A DNA stretch of 64,000 bases from CAINVV01 sp037140615 (GTDB taxonomy: Bacteria; Bacteroidota; Bacteroidia; Bacteroidales; Prolixibacteraceae): the NCBI GenBank assembly GCA_037140615.1, contig JBAXED010000002.1, forward strand, positions 1-64,000. The letters run 5' to 3'. This document shows positions 43,004 to 51,319 of this stretch, in pieces (positions within the stretch are counted from its first letter, which is position 1; each line of letters begins with the position of its first letter). The notes under the pieces were generated by a model, which was given only the letters and a program-made list of their open reading frames with translations, did not search any database and was not told the origin of the DNA. The position numbers and the translations under genes were made by a program.

Positions 43004-44371
43004 ATGAAGAAGATAATTTTATTCGCAGGAATTTTATTGTACTGTTTCTCTGCTGAACTTGCAGCTCAAAACCCGACTTCCGATGGCTACAAAGGCATCT
43101 GGTTTACCCTCGGTCAATTTTCTGAATATGGAGATAAATATTCGGGTGGATTAGGGACTTACACAGCAAACCATATTCCGATAGCGATCTATGCACCAGC
43201 CGTGAAGAAGACATTTTTCACCTATGGAGGCACGACAGCCAAAGACGAAAGGCATTTACTCATCATGGTCTCCTATTTCGATCACGAAAAAAAGGTCGTC
43301 CCAAAGCCTGTCATAGTTTATGACAAAGTCGGTGTAAACGATCCCCACGACAATGCCTCAATCGCCATCGACGGAGAAGGTTTTATCTGGATCTTCGTAA
43401 GTGGAAGAGCTACTGCCCGCCCCGGACTCATCTTCAAAAGCAGCGACCCCTACTCCATCGAATCATTCAACCAGATCAAAACCGGTGAAATGACCTATCC
43501 TCAACCACGGTGGATCGAGGGCAAAGGATTTTTCTACCTTTTCACAAAATATTCCAAAGGACGTGAACTTTACTGGTCGACCAGTCCGGATGGGAAATAC
43601 TGGTCGCCCGACCAAAAACTCGCAGGAATGGGTGGTCATTACCAGGTCTCCAACAGGTGGGGCAATAAAACTGTATCGGTCTTCAATTACCACCCCGGTG
43701 GCGATGTCGACAAACGAACGAATATTTATTTGGCCCAAACAACGGATATGGGCAAAACCTGGACCTCCGTCGATGGTCAAGCCTTGAAAACACCACTAAG
43801 CGAAATAAAATCTCCTTCCCTGGTCCACGACTATCAATCAGAAGGGAAACTGGTTTACCTGAATGACCTCAACTTCGACAAGGACGGAAATCCTGTTGTA
43901 CTGGCAGTTATCAGCAAAGATTACAAGCCGGGCCCGCAGGGAGATCCACATGAATGGACCATCCTCCATTACAAAAACGGACAATGGCTGTCACACAAAG
44001 TTTGCACTTCTACGCACAATTATGACATGGGATCGCTCTATATCGAAAAGAACCTCTGGCGTATTGTTGGTCCAACCGAAGCCGGTCCGCAGAAATATGG
44101 AGCCGGTGGCGAGATGGCTCTCTGGGAAAGCAAAAACGAAGGAGCGACCTGGAAAAAAGTCAGAAGCCTCACGCACAACAGTCGGCTCAACCATTCCTAT
44201 GCCCGCCGTCCTTTGAATGCTGATCCGGATTTTTATGCCTTCTGGGCCGATGGGAATGCGGATAAGTTTTCAGAATCACGACTCTATTTCACCAACAGTA
44301 AAGGAGATAAAACCTGGATGCTGCCTTACGAGATGAAGGAAGAATTTGCTAAACCGGTGCTGGTAAAATAG
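43004..44371 (+). CDS. BNR_4-family seven-bladed propeller enzyme (PL24/25/27 or GH145-like)
   Basis: 455 residues from the ATG at 43004; another ATG lies 9 bases upstream. A signal peptide ends near ELAAQ, then GYKGIWFTLGQFSEYGDKYSG, the typical N-terminus of BNR_4 proteins. Further landmarks are NDPHDNASIAIDGEGFIWIF (His and Asn/Asp of the central pocket), KSSDPYSIESF, TYPQPRWI, GGHYQVSNRWG and NHSYARRPLNADPDFYAFWADG. Characterised relatives are ulvan lyases, the rhamnose-glucuronate lyase PL27 and the rhamnosidase GH145, all acting at rhamnose-uronate bonds. With a GH78-like enzyme in the same locus, a rhamnose-glucuronate linkage is a reasonable but unproven guess. It is the last gene of the co-oriented locus. 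Confidence 0.8.
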   Translation: MKKIILFAGILLYCFSAELAAQNPTSDGYKGIWFTLGQFSEYGDKYSGGLGTYTANHIPIAIYAPAVKKTFFTYGGTTAKDERHLLIMVSYFDHEKKVVPKPVIVYDKVGVNDPHDNASIAIDGEGFIWIFVSGRATARPGLIFKSSDPYSIESFNQIKTGEMTYPQPRWIEGKGFFYLFTKYSKGRELYWSTSPDGKYWSPDQKLAGMGGHYQVSNRWGNKTVSVFNYHPGGDVDKRTNIYLAQTTDMGKTWTSVDGQALKTPLSEIKSPSLVHDYQSEGKLVYLNDLNFDKDGNPVVLAVISKDYKPGPQGDPHEWTILHYKNGQWLSHKVCTSTHNYDMGSLYIEKNLWRIVGPTEAGPQKYGAGGEMALWESKNEGATWKKVRSLTHNSRLNHSYARRPLNADPDFYAFWADGNADKFSESRLYFTNSKGDKTWMLPYEMKEEFAKPVLVK

Positions 44372-44449
44372 GAAGTCGAGTAAAGTCTCAGTGTTCACAC
44401 ATGAGAATTTTTCTTTGTGCTCTCTGTGACTCTTTCGGACCTTTTCTTC

Positions 44450-47017
44450 TTAAAACTGATCCTTCCCGAACCCGCTGTCTGTCTTTTTCACACTCTTCCC
44501 CCTCTTTTCAAACGAATAACTCAAACCCAGCTCCACAATTCCACCCTTCCTGTAGTAAGTGGTCTCCTGGTAAAAAATCTCCTTTCCAATTTTGTTGAAA
44601 GCCTGGGTATCCAATCCTTCGACATTGGAATTGAACAGATCAAGTACCCTGAGAGACAGATCCCAGCCCTTGAGCTTTGCCGGGGTATAGCTAACCGCTG
44701 AATTGACCATGTAAAAGAGGTGGTTTTTGCCTTGCGCCGTTACGGTCGCCGATTTTAGGTTGAAATCAAAAGCCATTTTCAACTCCTTGGTAAACATAAG
44801 GTTCAGATTGGATTTCAGACTCCAGTTCAGGCTGCTGTTATTAACCTGAAAACCAAAAATGTCACCCTTTACTGCATAATTGTACAACGAACCGCCCACG
44901 AAAAATTTGGCATATTTGCCGCCATCGATGTTCGCATTCAGCTCAGCCCCAAGCGAAGTCGAGTTTCCGGCATTGGTATAACTTCGTATCAAAACCTCCT
45001 CTTTGGTGACGGCCAGCACATTTGGATTCTCATTAGTAATAGTGTTTACCCTGTAAATCGCATTGTTGACTCCCCTGTAAAATCCGGTGAGGCCCAGCGT
45101 ATGCTTTCTGATCTTCCGCTCCCAGGAGATTTCACTATTCAGAAGATATTCAGGAGCCAGCTCCGGATCGCCAACTTCGTACACTTCGAGGTGACGGCGG
45201 TAGAGAAATGGAGCCAGGTTCTTCACTGGAGGCCGGCTGATTCTCCTGCTGGCAGCCAACGTCAGTTTATCCTTACCCGAAAGCTCCCATTCCAGATGCA
45301 GATTGGGAAAAAGATCAAACCGCTGGTCTTTGTAACCGGCCTTTTTGACACCATCAAATAAAGAAAAATAGTTGGCAGAGAGGAGTTGAACAGACTGGTT
45401 GGCATATTCAACCCGCAAACCGGCAATGTATTTGAGCTTTTTGAAATTGCCGGAATAATCAGCATAGGCAGCATAGACACCCCTTGTGACATCAACTCCG
45501 TTTTCAAGGTCCTGGTAGGGGGAAAAATTTCCTGTTTTGACATCCAGCGTATCATATTTGAAACTTCCGGCAATCGAAAAATACTGCGGCTGAACGCCCA
45601 ATGCAAGTTTCGATCCGTTGCCAAGAACCGTCGAATAATCAACCGACATCCGGTAACCATCCAGTGGAGTATCGTCATTTTGCCCGTATTGCAACTGAAT
45701 CGGGCCAACCGCCTGACTTGATTTATTATACTGAAAGTTCTGATTCTGAAGTTCCCTTCTTAAACCGGAATGCTCGTACATGGCGGAAATCCTCAGCTCA
45801 ATGTTCTTGCTGAAATTGTGCAGATAATCAATGTTGCCACTCTGAAACGTGCCAAACCGGGTATCGGTATTGGGATTGTATATCCAGGTTTCCTTTCTGT
45901 CGACACCCGGAACCGTCATATGGTTCTTGTCGGCATAAAAAATATCATAGATGTAGTAAGCCGAGCGACCTTCCGTCCGGCTTCCGAAAAAATAGGCTCC
46001 CGAAAGTTTCGATTGTTTCGACAATTGGTAATCGAGCCCAAAGTTGGCAGAGAGATTTTCAAACCACTCCGGCCGCTCGCCGTCAGCAACCATGTGCCGG
46101 TAAACGCCATCCCTGACCAGGATCCGCGCATCCCCGATTCGTTTGCCATTGATATTTCGGTGGTTGTAGTTGATACCGCCCGAGATTGTCAGCTTATCTT
46201 TAAAGTAGATCAGATTCACTCCGCCACCAATGCGGTTGTCATTTAATTTGAACCCACTATAGCGGTCAGACAGATTGCTCCAGGGTGCTCCACCAATCAA
46301 TCCGTTGACAGATACTGACAAGCCATCATTGCCGGTTTTCCTGGTATTGATATTGATAATTCCCCCCTTCCCCTGGGCATCATACCGGGCAGTGGGGACG
46401 GAGATCACCTCAATGTTCTCGATCTGCGCAACCGAAATCTGACCCAGCAGTGTGGCGGGATCCATTTGGGTCGGTTTGCCATTGAGATAAACCATGAAAT
46501 CCGAGGTGCCACGAACCGAAACGCTACCATCCGGATCAACAGATACCGAAGGAAGTTTACTCAACAAATCAGTGGCTGTTCCACCTTTGGCCGTTTCAAA
46601 ATCAATGGCCCGGTAGGTCTGCCGGTCAATTTTGCTGACACTCGTTTTTGCATTGGCAGAAACCTGAACCTCACCCACGTCAATGGAGGCAGGCCTTAGC
46701 AGGATGGTGCCTAGTAACAATTTAGAACCTTGCCTGCCGATCACTATTTTAGGAATGGTATCCGTTTTGTATCCCATGAAATTGATCACCAGTTTGAAAT
46801 TCCCGGCTTTCACATTTTCGAGGGAAAATGATCCGTCGTTCTTCGAAACGGTGCCGGACAGCACAACATTGTTGTCACCAAGCAGACTGATGGTGGCAAA
46901 AGGAATCCGCTCTTTAGATACCTGATCAGCCAAAACTCCACTGATCCGTCCGGTTTGTGCTAACAACATCGCCTGTCCAAATAGCAAACAAAAGGACAAA
47001 AGGAAAATATGCTTCAT
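44450..47017 (-). CDS. TonB-dependent receptor-like outer-membrane beta-barrel protein (OMP_b-brl_3 type)
   Basis: 855 residues with a signal peptide ending near LLAQ. A carboxypeptidase-regulatory-like domain (about 25-110; SGVLADQVSKERIPFATI) precedes a plug domain (ATDLLSKLPSVSVDPDGSVSVRG, IENIEVISVPTARYDAQGKGGIININT) and a barrel that ends in Phe. It is not SusC-type: it is shorter, lacks the SusC plug signature and has no SusD partner. Such proteins import siderophores, peptides or small glycans, or work in envelope functions. It converges on the PUL and diverges from the GH50-like gene, so it is a separate unit. Substrate unknown. Confidence 0.88.
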   Translation of the reverse strand: MKHIFLLSFCLLFGQAMLLAQTGRISGVLADQVSKERIPFATISLLGDNNVVLSGTVSKNDGSFSLENVKAGNFKLVINFMGYKTDTIPKIVIGRQGSKLLLGTILLRPASIDVGEVQVSANAKTSVSKIDRQTYRAIDFETAKGGTATDLLSKLPSVSVDPDGSVSVRGTSDFMVYLNGKPTQMDPATLLGQISVAQIENIEVISVPTARYDAQGKGGIININTRKTGNDGLSVSVNGLIGGAPWSNLSDRYSGFKLNDNRIGGGVNLIYFKDKLTISGGINYNHRNINGKRIGDARILVRDGVYRHMVADGERPEWFENLSANFGLDYQLSKQSKLSGAYFFGSRTEGRSAYYIYDIFYADKNHMTVPGVDRKETWIYNPNTDTRFGTFQSGNIDYLHNFSKNIELRISAMYEHSGLRRELQNQNFQYNKSSQAVGPIQLQYGQNDDTPLDGYRMSVDYSTVLGNGSKLALGVQPQYFSIAGSFKYDTLDVKTGNFSPYQDLENGVDVTRGVYAAYADYSGNFKKLKYIAGLRVEYANQSVQLLSANYFSLFDGVKKAGYKDQRFDLFPNLHLEWELSGKDKLTLAASRRISRPPVKNLAPFLYRRHLEVYEVGDPELAPEYLLNSEISWERKIRKHTLGLTGFYRGVNNAIYRVNTITNENPNVLAVTKEEVLIRSYTNAGNSTSLGAELNANIDGGKYAKFFVGGSLYNYAVKGDIFGFQVNNSSLNWSLKSNLNLMFTKELKMAFDFNLKSATVTAQGKNHLFYMVNSAVSYTPAKLKGWDLSLRVLDLFNSNVEGLDTQAFNKIGKEIFYQETTYYRKGGIVELGLSYSFEKRGKSVKKTDSGFGKDQF

Positions 47018-47051
47018 TGATAGGAGTCTTTATTCTTGAGAACTTTGTTCA

Positions 47052-47059
47052 CAAAGCTA
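47052..47059 (-). promoter_or_regulatory. Candidate Bacteroidota -7 box upstream of the minus-strand TonB receptor gene
   Basis: On the minus strand the sequence is TAGCTTTG, an exact match to the TAnnTTTG consensus of the Bacteroidota primary sigma factor, 35 bases upstream of the start codon. No clear TTG -33 element is found at the usual spacing, so support is partial. A short inverted repeat (CTTTG/CAAAG) overlaps it. Confidence 0.35.
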
Positions 47060-47171
47060 AATGAATTATCTGTCATCCTGAAATATTTTGAAAACACCGG
47101 CACAATTCCCTTGATCCTCAGAGATTAATTCTTAATTTAGATTTCCCAATTAATAAAAAGCAAACCCTCCG

Positions 47172-49106
47172 ATGAACATCAAAAAATTATCTGCAATTTG
47201 CCTCTGCATGGTTGCATTTTTGGGCAGTATTATGCCGGTGATGGCTCAAAAGGCCGTCAAAATCAATTTTGACAGCAACAAAGAGGTCTCAGGCAAAAAA
47301 TTTGCCATCCGCGATATCACTCCGGGCATTCCTTCCAACTGGGATGGCTACAATTTTGTGGTACTGGAATTTCGGATCACGACACCTCAGCGTTTTCATG
47401 TCGGATTCACCACCGAAACCGGATACAACGAACTTCGTGTAATGAGTTATTGTGCCAATGGCTGGAACAAGCTCGCCATTCCACTTCGGTTCTATAGGGA
47501 TCTGCCAGGCGCTGCTGTCGATCTGGCCGCCACTTATAACCAGGCCCGCTACACCGGATGGATCAACCTGGGTGGCAAGCGCGGTGCACTCAAAGGAATA
47601 GACTCGATCGGCATCCGGATGAATGCACCGATCAACAATCCGGCAATTGAACTAAAATCCATTGCCCTGGCGGTGGAAGATCCTGGCGATCAGTATCTCG
47701 GCGATCAGCCTGTTGTGGATGAGTTTGGACAGTGGAACCTGGGCGATTTCGACAACAAGGTTAAATCCCTGGATCAGCTCCGCAAAGAGTGGGATGCCGA
47801 AGATGCCGAAGTGGTCACCACCAAACCCTACAACTACTCCAAATTTGGAGGTTACCTTCCGGCGAAAGCCAAAGCCACCGGTTTCTTCTACACCAAAAAG
47901 ATCGATGGCAAATGGTGGTTCGTCGATCCGGAAGGCTGCCTGTTCCTCTCGGTTGGTGTTGATTGTGTCAGTCCGGGCGGCGGAGGTAATGCACGCGACA
48001 TCGACAAGAGGGCACATATTTACAAGGAGCTGCCCCCTGCGGGGATAGGATCCAATCCCCGCAGACCCAACTCAGCCTCATTCGGCAACTGGAACCTCTT
48101 CCGAAGATACGGCGAAAGCTATCCTGAAAAATCCAGGGAACTGATTATCAAACGAATGGACAAGTGGGGACTAAATACCATCTGCAACTGGTCGAGCGCT
48201 GAAGTGATGGCATTGAACAAGAAAGCCTTTATGCTGCAATTGAGCAATCTTGGCATTGAAGGAGGAATGATGGGATTGCCCGACATTTATAGCCCCGATT
48301 ATCAGGCAGCACTGAGGGATGCCCTCTTTTCTCAGCTCAGGTCGAACAAAGACAACCCGTGGCTTATCGGCTATTTTGTGGCAAATGAACCTTCCTGGCT
48401 CGGACAGGAAGCGAGGTTGTGCGGACTGATTCTCAGCGGTAATGATAGACCAATCAAGGCTGAATTGCAGAAATTCCTGGCCGATGGAGACACTCCTGAA
48501 AAGCGGAAGCAATTTATTTACAAAACGTTCAGGTCCTTTCTGCAAATTGTAAACAAGGAAGTTAAAGTTGTTGATCCAAACCATTTAAACCTGGGAATGC
48601 GGTTCGGGCATGTTCCTGAAAAAGAGATCCTCGATATTTGCAAAGATGTGTTTGATGTCTTCAGTTTCAATTGCTATGATCTCTATCCAAAGAAGGAGTT
48701 CATGGACCAGATTTTGGTGGGTACCGGTCTCCCGATGATCATCGGAGAGTACCATTTTGGAACGGTCGACCGTGGTATGGCTCAATCGCTTTGGCAAGTC
48801 AATTCGCAGAAAGAGCGGGGTGTTGCTTACAGCTTTTATACAGAAACAGCATATTCCCATCCCGGACTGATTGGAACTGCCTACTTCCAGTGGTGCGACC
48901 AGGATCTGACCGGTCGCCGCGATGGGGAGAACTACAACTGCGGATTGATCGATGTCACCGATCGCCCATACCCTTATCAGGTTGAAGCCATTAGCAAAAC
49001 GGCAAAGAATTTGTTCGATATCCACAACGGGTCGAAGCAACCCACCGACCAAAAACCTGTTAAGGCCAGAGGGCATGGCTCAGTACCAGATTTATGGGAA
49101 AAGTAG
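47172..49106 (+). CDS. GH50-like (beta-agarase-type) clan A glycoside hydrolase
   Basis: 644 residues with a signal peptide ending near PVMAQ. A beta-sandwich (about 30-165) resembles the CBM-like N-terminal domain of GH50 enzymes. The barrel shows KWWFVDPEGCLFLSVGVDC, NWNLFRRYGESYPE, the acid/base motif YFVANEPSW (E about 405) and the nucleophile motif MIIGEYHFGTVDRG (E about 525), both in GH50 style. GH50 enzymes are mainly beta-agarases, but related proteins occur far from agar systems, so the substrate is open. It lies outside the main PUL strand block, divergent from a TonB receptor, and is followed by a small secreted protein. Confidence 0.75.
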   Translation: MNIKKLSAICLCMVAFLGSIMPVMAQKAVKINFDSNKEVSGKKFAIRDITPGIPSNWDGYNFVVLEFRITTPQRFHVGFTTETGYNELRVMSYCANGWNKLAIPLRFYRDLPGAAVDLAATYNQARYTGWINLGGKRGALKGIDSIGIRMNAPINNPAIELKSIALAVEDPGDQYLGDQPVVDEFGQWNLGDFDNKVKSLDQLRKEWDAEDAEVVTTKPYNYSKFGGYLPAKAKATGFFYTKKIDGKWWFVDPEGCLFLSVGVDCVSPGGGGNARDIDKRAHIYKELPPAGIGSNPRRPNSASFGNWNLFRRYGESYPEKSRELIIKRMDKWGLNTICNWSSAEVMALNKKAFMLQLSNLGIEGGMMGLPDIYSPDYQAALRDALFSQLRSNKDNPWLIGYFVANEPSWLGQEARLCGLILSGNDRPIKAELQKFLADGDTPEKRKQFIYKTFRSFLQIVNKEVKVVDPNHLNLGMRFGHVPEKEILDICKDVFDVFSFNCYDLYPKKEFMDQILVGTGLPMIIGEYHFGTVDRGMAQSLWQVNSQKERGVAYSFYTETAYSHPGLIGTAYFQWCDQDLTGRRDGENYNCGLIDVTDRPYPYQVEAISKTAKNLFDIHNGSKQPTDQKPVKARGHGSVPDLWEK

Positions 49107-49192
49107 GATATAAAGATTGCTTAGCTTCGCTCGCAATTAATATATCCTATTGGAAATTTTCCGATCTTTAATCGCTCAAAAGGACTTACGAT

Positions 49193-49840
49193 ATGAAAAT
49201 ACTCTCTTTGTTGTTGACTTTTTGTCTTTTTACATTCATTGTAAATGCCCAGCGCGGCAAAGTTGAACTGTCTCACTACATCTTTCCTGAGTTTACAAAA
49301 GGAACCGTTTTGATGAAGTCGGGGACAGTAAATCCGACTTCCCTCAACTACAACGCCCTAACCGAGGAGATGATCTTTAATTCCAACGGGAAAAATCTGG
49401 CCATGACAAGGCTGGAAGAAATCGATACCGTTTACATTGAGAAGAGGAAATTTTTTCTTGTGAATAATAAATTTGTGGAGCTGCTATACCGCAACAAATA
49501 CGATTTGTATATAGCCCACAAATGCAGTGTTGTTGAACCGGGCAAACCCGCTGCCTATGGCGGAACATCACAGACCTCCTCAACCACCTCTTATTCATCT
49601 ATTCTTTCCGGCGGACAAGCTTATGAGCTAAGCCTTCCTGAAGGTTATACCACCAAACCCTACTTCGAGTACTGGCTTAAAAAAGATGGTAAATTAACCC
49701 TGATTATCAACATGAGGCAACTCGCAAAACAATTCGATGACAAATCTGATCAGTTCAAAAAATTCGTCAAAGAGAATAAGGTAAAATACGATGACCAGGA
49801 AGGAATTTTGTCACTGGTCAAATTCATGGAAGGGCAATAA
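49193..49840 (+). CDS. Small secreted protein of unknown function
   Basis: 215 residues with a signal peptide ending near VNAQ. The mature protein is beta-rich in its first half (VLMKSGTVNPTSLNYNALTEEMIF, RLEEIDTVYIEKRKFFLVNN), then a Ser/Thr/Gly-rich segment (GGTSQTSSTTSYSSIL), then a helical tail (MRQLAKQFDDKSDQFKKFVK). No catalytic or binding motif is recognised. It resembles conserved Bacteroidota periplasmic or envelope proteins of unknown role. Its position 86 bases after the GH50-like gene does not show a functional link. Confidence 0.75.
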   Translation: MKILSLLLTFCLFTFIVNAQRGKVELSHYIFPEFTKGTVLMKSGTVNPTSLNYNALTEEMIFNSNGKNLAMTRLEEIDTVYIEKRKFFLVNNKFVELLYRNKYDLYIAHKCSVVEPGKPAAYGGTSQTSSTTSYSSILSGGQAYELSLPEGYTTKPYFEYWLKKDGKLTLIINMRQLAKQFDDKSDQFKKFVKENKVKYDDQEGILSLVKFMEGQ

Positions 49841-49861
49841 TTCCCTGAATACCAAACTTAA

Positions 49862-50000
49862 AGCATCCGAATTAATTCGATGCTCGTGACCGGCAACAAT
49901 CCTCCCGGCTCCCTCCACCTCCATTCATAAGTGCCGTTGGCACGACCAGTCTTGTAACCCTGGGTTGCAAACCGGGGCCTATGGCAACCATAATAAAGAT
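49862..50000. repeat. Repeat-rich segment in a 390-base gene-free gap
   Basis: Bases 49841-50233 hold no gene I can support. A near-palindrome AGCATC-CGAATT/AATTCG-ATGCT (49862-49883) lies 21 bases after the stop of the preceding gene and may terminate it. GTGCCGTTGGCAC (49931-49943) is an inverted repeat, and a GC-rich CCCTGGGTTGCAAACCGGGG hairpin-like segment follows near 49960. Motifs of this kind are common dispersed repeats in environmental Bacteroidota (from memory). The rest is AT-rich spacer. An open minus-strand frame across it is not gene-like. Confidence 0.5.
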
Positions 50001-50233
50001 TTTTGATTCCTAAAAAATTGTGAGCCAGTAATTTGCTTTTTAACATATTAATTTCTAATTTTACAATAAGTACCGACCTAAACTGCGTTTTGACTCTCCA
50101 TATTAGTTGTGTTGGTATCGGGTTATTGTGTATATAAACGATCTGTGCAACAGGCAGGCAACGGTTCCTCAATTAAAGTCGATGTAAAAAATGGCTTCAA
50201 GAAAAACATAATCCAGATAGGGATAAAGAATTT

Positions 50234-50488
50234 ATGATGAATAATGACTTACGACTTTTAGTATCCGTAGAAGACAGAGTTATCGCAGAAGATATACAGA
50301 ACATTTTGGAAAAATTCGAAATTTATGTCCTGTTGGTTTCAGACAATCCGGCCTCTTCATATATGAGTACCTATTTTGGATTTAATCCTGCAGAAAATAT
50401 TGATATCCAAGTAAATAAGAACGACTATCAACGAGCAATTGAAATTCTCAACAATAGCGCGTATAAGGAACTGCTAAACAACGTTTAA
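50234..50488 (+). CDS. DUF2007-like small protein
   Basis: 84 residues, no signal peptide. The layout VSVEDRVIAEDIQNILEKFEIYVLLVSD ... NIDIQVNKNDYQRAIEILNN is the beta-alpha-beta-beta-alpha ferredoxin-like pattern of the DUF2007 (putative signal-transducing) family, whose members bind unknown ligands in the cytoplasm. The length fits the family. It stands alone between two repeat-rich gaps; the ATG at 50234 and the next codon are both ATG, so the start could be one residue later. Confidence 0.65.
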   Translation: MMNNDLRLLVSVEDRVIAEDIQNILEKFEIYVLLVSDNPASSYMSTYFGFNPAENIDIQVNKNDYQRAIEILNNSAYKELLNNV

Positions 50489-50510
50489 CATTGGAAAGAC
50501 ACTTCACCGA

Positions 50511-50660
50511 TCTTCTGCTAATTCTGCAAAACCTTTAATTCTGCTAATCCTGATTTAGACAATATTTTGCTAATTCTGACTCAGACTGCATTCTGATAAT
50601 TCTTTAATTTTGTAAATTCAGATTCTGACAACATTCTGCAAATTCAGATTCAGACATTTT
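50511..50660 (+). repeat. Degenerate ATTCTG/AATTC-type repeat array upstream of the Crp-like regulator
   Basis: About 150 bases made of imperfect copies of ATTCTGCTAATTCTGA-like units (ATTCTGCAAA, ATTCTGCTAATC, TTTTGCTAATTCTGAC, ATTCTGATAATTC, TTGTAAATTCAGA, ATTCTGCAAATTCAGA) with drifting spacing. It runs right up to the start codon of the Crp-like gene, so it must include its promoter or 5' leader. Spacing is too irregular for CRISPR and the units too degenerate. Confidence 0.7.
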
Positions 50661-51239
50661 ATGCAAATTCAAAAAATAAAAGCATCCATCGACCCAATCG
50701 TCTCTCTTACCAACGAGGAGTTATTGGCATTCAGCCATGCTTTTGTGCCGAAAAAATTGAGCAAGAACGATTTTTTTCTCAAAGAGGGACAGGTTTGCGA
50801 CTTTATTGGTTTAGTTAGTTATGGGGTTGTTATCTACTTCAAAACCTTAGAAAATGGGGATGAAGTGACAATTCACTTTGCTTTTGAAGGTGACTGGGTT
50901 AATAATAATATGAGCCGGCTTAGTAACTCTCCATCAACCATAAATATAAAGGCAATAGAAGATTCAGAGATGCTCGTTATTAAACAAAAAGACATATCTG
51001 ATTTATATCTTCAAATTCCAAAAATAGAACGATTAGGGCGTATATTGACGGAAAGAGCATTTGTAAAATTCGTGGAACAAACGATAGATTTTCAAACACT
51101 TACAGCCAAAGAACGTTATGAAAATCTGCTTAAAAACTATCCGGAAATATTCCAAAAAGTTCAATTGTACCATATTGCCAATTACCTCGGAATTGCTCCA
51201 AAGTCGTTAAGCCGCATCCGAAAAGAATTGTTCGAATAA
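50661..51239 (+). CDS. Crp/Fnr-family transcriptional regulator
   Basis: 192 residues. An N-terminal cyclic-nucleotide-binding-like beta-roll (about 15-125: FFLKEGQVCDFIGLVSYGVV, DEVTIHFAFEGDWVNN) is followed by the dimer helix (IPKIERLGRILTERAF) and a C-terminal winged helix (QLYHIANYLGIAPKSLSRIRKE, about 166-190). The cNMP phosphate-binding Arg pattern of true CRP is not evident, and there are no FNR cysteines, so the signal is unknown. Family knowledge: such small Bacteroidota regulators commonly control the neighbouring genes. The three co-oriented genes downstream (51320-53925) are the obvious candidate targets. Confidence 0.88.
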   Translation: MQIQKIKASIDPIVSLTNEELLAFSHAFVPKKLSKNDFFLKEGQVCDFIGLVSYGVVIYFKTLENGDEVTIHFAFEGDWVNNNMSRLSNSPSTINIKAIEDSEMLVIKQKDISDLYLQIPKIERLGRILTERAFVKFVEQTIDFQTLTAKERYENLLKNYPEIFQKVQLYHIANYLGIAPKSLSRIRKELFE

Positions 51240-51319
51240 AAATATTTGGTAACATTTGTGGAGCAATTGAACAGGTTCTCCATCCGACATTTGTATCATA
51301 AAATTTAATTCTTTATGGT

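Noticed and set aside
49858..50172. A 104-codon open frame on the minus strand in the repeat-rich gap.
   Set aside because: It runs across several inverted repeats, has no recognisable domain, signal or leader, and its composition is that of translated repeat sequence.
50511..50660. Possible CRISPR array.
   Set aside because: Units are degenerate, spacing is irregular, there are no unique spacers and no cas genes are in the window.
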